This document shows positions 31,578 through 33,514 of a stretch of DNA of 33,514 nt, piece by piece. Where the stretch lies: assembly GCA_039208045.1 (NCBI GenBank), contig JBCCRH010000008.1, positions 1 through 33,514 on the forward strand. Reading direction: 5' to 3'. Positions within the stretch are counted from its first letter, which is position 1. Every line of letters begins with the position of its first letter. This DNA comes from JBCCRH01 sp039208045 (GTDB taxonomy: Bacteria > Bacteroidota > Bacteroidia > Chitinophagales > Saprospiraceae). The notes beneath the pieces are model-generated. The model was not told where the DNA came from. It did no database searches and saw only the letters and a program-made list of their open reading frames with translations. The position numbers and the translations under genes were made by a program.

Positions 31578-32252
31578 ATGGCTACTAGAAAGACAACAGC
31601 AACTACCGCAGGAACGACAGCAAAGAAAGCGACAACGAAAACCACTACTGCTAAAACAACAGTAAAAAGAGCAACAACAGCTGCTAAAGCAACTGCTAAA
31701 AAGGCGACTGCAACTGCAACAAAGGCAACTGCTACCGCTAAAAAAGCAGCTACAACAGCAGCAAAGAAAGCTACGGCTGCTACCAAAGCAGTAAAAGAGG
31801 CAGTGAAAGAAACGCCTAAAGTGGACTTCTCTGACAGCGTAAACGCCATCAAAGATACCGCCAAAAATATCAATACGAAGGTAAAAGAAACCGCTACAGA
31901 GGTAATGGAAGATATTAAAGAAAATGTAGAGCCGATCAAGGAGATGACGATCACTCCGGTTAAAGAGGCTTATAACAAAACATACAATAAAATAACAGAA
32001 ACCATGAACATGGATAATATCACAAAGACAGTTCAGAACGTAAACGATTTCACATTGAAGACAGCAGATGGACTAGTGGACGGAATGATCGAAACTGGTG
32101 GAAAGTGGCAAGATATTGCTGCCAAAGCAGTAAACGGTGGCTTGAAATTAGCAGAAAAGCAGCAGGAAATGGTATTTGAAACATTGGAAGAAGTGAAGAG
32201 CCAGCTATCTCAAAATGCAGGCCGTCTTAGAAAATTGTTTTCTAAAAACTAA
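31578..32252 (+). CDS. Histone-H1-like N-terminus fused to a phasin-like helical domain
   Basis: 224 residues. Residues 1-75 are almost only Ala, Thr and Lys (many KKAT and TATK units), a basic disordered tail like those of bacterial H1-like and AlgP/PhaF-type proteins that bind DNA. Residues 76-224 are predicted long amphipathic helices with phasin-like spacing (VNAIKDTAKNINTKVKETATEVMEDIKENV, then LAEKQQEMVFETLEEVKSQL), without transmembrane segments. PhaF of Pseudomonas has the same two parts in the opposite order and links storage granules to the nucleoid. Whether this organism makes such granules is not shown. It has a Pho-box-like promoter. A 28-bp palindrome follows. Confidence 0.7.
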   Translation: MATRKTTATTAGTTAKKATTKTTTAKTTVKRATTAAKATAKKATATATKATATAKKAATTAAKKATAATKAVKEAVKETPKVDFSDSVNAIKDTAKNINTKVKETATEVMEDIKENVEPIKEMTITPVKEAYNKTYNKITETMNMDNITKTVQNVNDFTLKTADGLVDGMIETGGKWQDIAAKAVNGGLKLAEKQQEMVFETLEEVKSQLSQNAGRLRKLFSKN

Positions 32253-32310
32253 GGCGATATTAGGTGGATCACCTATTTCACAAATCAATGTTTATTTAAC
32301 AATTGGATAG

Positions 32311-32338
32311 CAATGCAGCAACCTAGGTTGCTGCATTG
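32311..32338 (+). terminator. Perfect 28-bp palindrome after the H1/phasin gene
   Basis: Arms CAATGCAGCAACCT and AGGTTGCTGCATTG meet with no loop bases between them. It lies 58 bp after the stop and is followed by TTGTTTAT, a weak U-run. Likely a terminator; as DNA it could also be a protein-binding palindrome. Confidence 0.6.
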
Positions 32339-32345
32339 TTGTTTA

Positions 32346-32511
32346 TAGACTTGTTTCACCGGCCACTAAATGGCTGCAAGCGGCAAAATTTTATCCTGCA
32401 CTGCGTTAAAAAGCCTCGCCGTCCGCCTGAGGAGGACGCCTACGTTTTTTGCCTTGTTCAGAATAAAATTTGCTACGCTTTCGCTCATTCGCGACCGGCG
32501 GAACAAGTCTA
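32346..32511. repeat. Long-hairpin element, copy 2
   Basis: A 166-nt near-palindrome, the same size as copy 1. Outer arms TAGACTTGTT (32346-32355) and AACAAGTCTA (32502-32511) continue inward through CCGG and CAAAATTTTAT-type pairing. The tip is GTCC...GGAC. Conserved core strands CTGCGTTAAAAAGCCTCGCC (32401-32420) and CTACGTTTTTTGCCTTGT match copy 1 nearly base for base, whereas arms and tip do not. It ends 20 bp before the second phasin-like gene, so it is probably in that gene's 5' leader. Confidence 0.7.
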
Positions 32512-32531
32512 ATAGCAAAACCATCCGAATC

Positions 32532-32885
32532 ATGGGCAAAAGTATTGTGGGCAAAATATTCAGTGTAGCAAAGGAAACCAACGCTGTTTTCTTCAAGGCT
32601 GGCGGAACTATCGTAAAATCATCATTCAATACCGCGAAGAAAATCTTTACGCTGTATAAAAATGCGGGCTTCAAAGCAATGGAAGAAGGTGGAAATCTGG
32701 TCAAGCAGTCCATTGAAATGACGGTTGAGAACCAAAAAGAAATTTTTAAGACTTCTGGAAATGCACTAAAAGAAGCTGCTCAAATTGTACGCGAAAATCG
32801 CTCAGAAACGGAACCGGAAATAGAGCCTACCCAAAAAGGAGGGAAGAAGCAGAAAGAAGTTTCTATCGACGATCTACTAACTTAA
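32532..32885 (+). CDS. Second phasin-like small helical protein
   Basis: 117 residues from the ATG at 32532; the frame continues upstream but that part runs through the long-hairpin element and is not protein-like. Residues 1-90 are amphipathic helices rich in Lys, Phe and Ala (KIFSVAKETNAVFFKAGGTIV, KKIFTLYKNAGFKAMEEGGN). ENQKEIFKTSGNALKEA echoes EKQQEMVFETLEEVK of the upstream phasin-like protein. The C-terminal 30 residues are charged and disordered, ending SIDDLLT. There is no membrane segment or Ala/Lys tail. It ends 11 bp before the ArsA-type ATPase, so the two are probably co-translated. Confidence 0.7.
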   Translation: MGKSIVGKIFSVAKETNAVFFKAGGTIVKSSFNTAKKIFTLYKNAGFKAMEEGGNLVKQSIEMTVENQKEIFKTSGNALKEAAQIVRENRSETEPEIEPTQKGGKKQKEVSIDDLLT

Positions 32886-32896
32886 AAAGGAGAGAT

Positions 32897-33514
32897 ATGC
32901 GGATCATACTGTTCACTGGAAAAGGTGGCGTAGGTAAGACTACCGTTGCCGCTTCTACTGCTATCCGAGCAGCAAAAGAAGGAAAAAAGACCTTAATCAT
33001 TTCTACCGATCCAGCCCATAGTTTATCTGATGCACTAAATATTCAGCTAGAACCTGAACCCAAAGAAATTGCCCCCAATCTATTCGCCCAAGAATTTGAT
33101 GTGTATTATTCCATGGAAAAATACTGGAATAATATGCGCAACCTCATGAATACGGTCTTTCGTTGGCGAGGGGTAAAAAACGTAGTGGCAGAAGAGCTGT
33201 CGGTACTACCTGGTATGGAAGAGGCTTCGGCCTTTCTCTGGTTGGATAAATATCACCAAGAAGATGCCTATGATGTAATCGTAATTGATAGCGCCCCTAC
33301 TGGCGAAACACTAACCCTGCTTTCGCTTCCACAAGTGGTGAAGTCCTGGATGACCAAAGCGTTTTCTTACAAAAACTTTGCAGTAAAAACGGTGACTAAG
33401 GGCATCAAGCTCTTCACAGGTGTGCCACTCGATAAGGGACTAGAAGAAATGGATGAGTTGTTCAACAAATTAGAGCGCATTCAGAGAGTATTTCTCGATC
33501 CTAAGGTGGCTTCT
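32897..33514 (+). CDS. ArsA/Get3-family ATPase, C-terminus missing
   Basis: P-loop ATPase of the deviant-Walker SIMIBI class; 206 residues are visible and the frame runs off the right edge. The ATG at 32897 follows an AGGAGAG sequence, one of the few Shine-Dalgarno-like sites here. The P-loop is TGKGGVGKTT (7-16) with the signature Lys9; switch I region STDPAHSLSDAL (36-47); switch II DSAPTGETL (131-139). These are ArsA/Get3 hallmarks. ArsA drives arsenite efflux with ArsB; Get3 targets tail-anchored membrane proteins; many bacterial homologues have neither role. No arsenic genes are adjacent. The link to two phasin-like proteins suggests a role in handling hydrophobic or amphipathic clients, which is inference. 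Confidence 0.92.
   Translation, partial: MRIILFTGKGGVGKTTVAASTAIRAAKEGKKTLIISTDPAHSLSDALNIQLEPEPKEIAPNLFAQEFDVYYSMEKYWNNMRNLMNTVFRWRGVKNVVAEELSVLPGMEEASAFLWLDKYHQEDAYDVIVIDSAPTGETLTLLSLPQVVKSWMTKAFSYKNFAVKTVTKGIKLFTGVPLDKGLEEMDELFNKLERIQRVFLDPKVAS

Noticed and set aside
31562..31954. Very hydrophobic 130-residue ORF on the minus strand
   Set aside because: Antisense of the Ala/Thr/Lys tail; Val/Ala/Leu content arises from the complement of the repeated codons.
32370..32531. N-terminal extension of the second phasin-like protein
   Set aside because: This part is the long-hairpin element, conserved as a non-coding palindrome at 16568-16733; the ATG at 32532 gives a phasin-like start.
32897..33514. 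Arsenic-resistance operon
   Set aside because: The ATPase is of the ArsA/Get3 family, but no arsB, arsR, arsC or arsD is visible nearby; the neighbours are phasin-like.

Overview
The window is a chromosomal stretch from a Bacteroidota bacterium, most plausibly in or near the Saprospiria. The evidence is gldD and gldE beside ssb and mutY, a Rho with a long disordered insert, a gcvH-VanZ-TonB cluster, a GEVED-domain secreted protease, a DUF2147 protein, and promoters of the Bacteroidota type (-7 TAnnTTTG, with a TTG/TTTG near -33). Ribosome-binding sites of Shine-Dalgarno type are mostly absent, as is usual in this phylum. The lineage call rests on gene content and sequence flavour only; no database search was possible.

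Layout. 1-2592 (-): secreted subtilisin-like protease, cut by the window edge. 2751-4379 (+): MscS channel. 4484-7037 (-): DUF6503-like secreted protein and rho. 7544-10142 (+): serS, a membrane zinc peptidase and frr. 10205-11888 (-): DUF1295 membrane protein behind a UPF0175/DUF3368 toxin-antitoxin pair. 12021 (+): rpmH. 12229-14710 (-): a large TPR protein and an orphan exported protein. 14817-16536 (-): gcvH, VanZ-like and tonB. 16537-17039: a gene-free stretch packed with inverted repeats. 17040-19734 (-): a eukaryotic-type citrate synthase, a small exported protein and a TrpF-like protein without the catalytic Cys. 19771-22303 (+): an alkyltransferase-like protein, DUF2147, a small conserved protein and recA. 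22353-26256 (-): mutY, ssb, gldE, a small membrane protein and gldD. 26352-26900 (-): an ECF sigma factor with repeated upstream motifs. 27268-31372 (-): SPOR protein, rodA, tgt and an LptG-like permease. 31578-33514 (+): a histone-H1-like/phasin-like protein, a second phasin-like protein and an ArsA/Get3-type ATPase cut by the window edge.

Most genes are housekeeping: translation (serS, frr, rpmH, tgt), termination (rho), repair and recombination (recA, mutY, ssb, ATL), envelope and motility (mscS, tonB, rodA, SPOR, lptG-like, gldD, gldE). The strongest non-standard signals lie outside coding sequence. First, there are two copies of a long-hairpin element of about 166 nt (16568-16733 and 32346-32511), with a conserved core and arms that differ between copies but still pair within each copy. 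Second, an adjacent multi-hairpin region is closed by a 9-bp stem (16773-16968). Third, a 9-mer is repeated five times as inverted pairs upstream of the ECF sigma gene. Fourth, a Pho-box-like array (TGTAACT three times, 11-bp period) stands in front of the H1/phasin - phasin - ArsA cluster, which is the best candidate here for an uncharacterised functional system. No tRNA, rRNA, CRISPR array, insertion sequence or transposase gene was seen.
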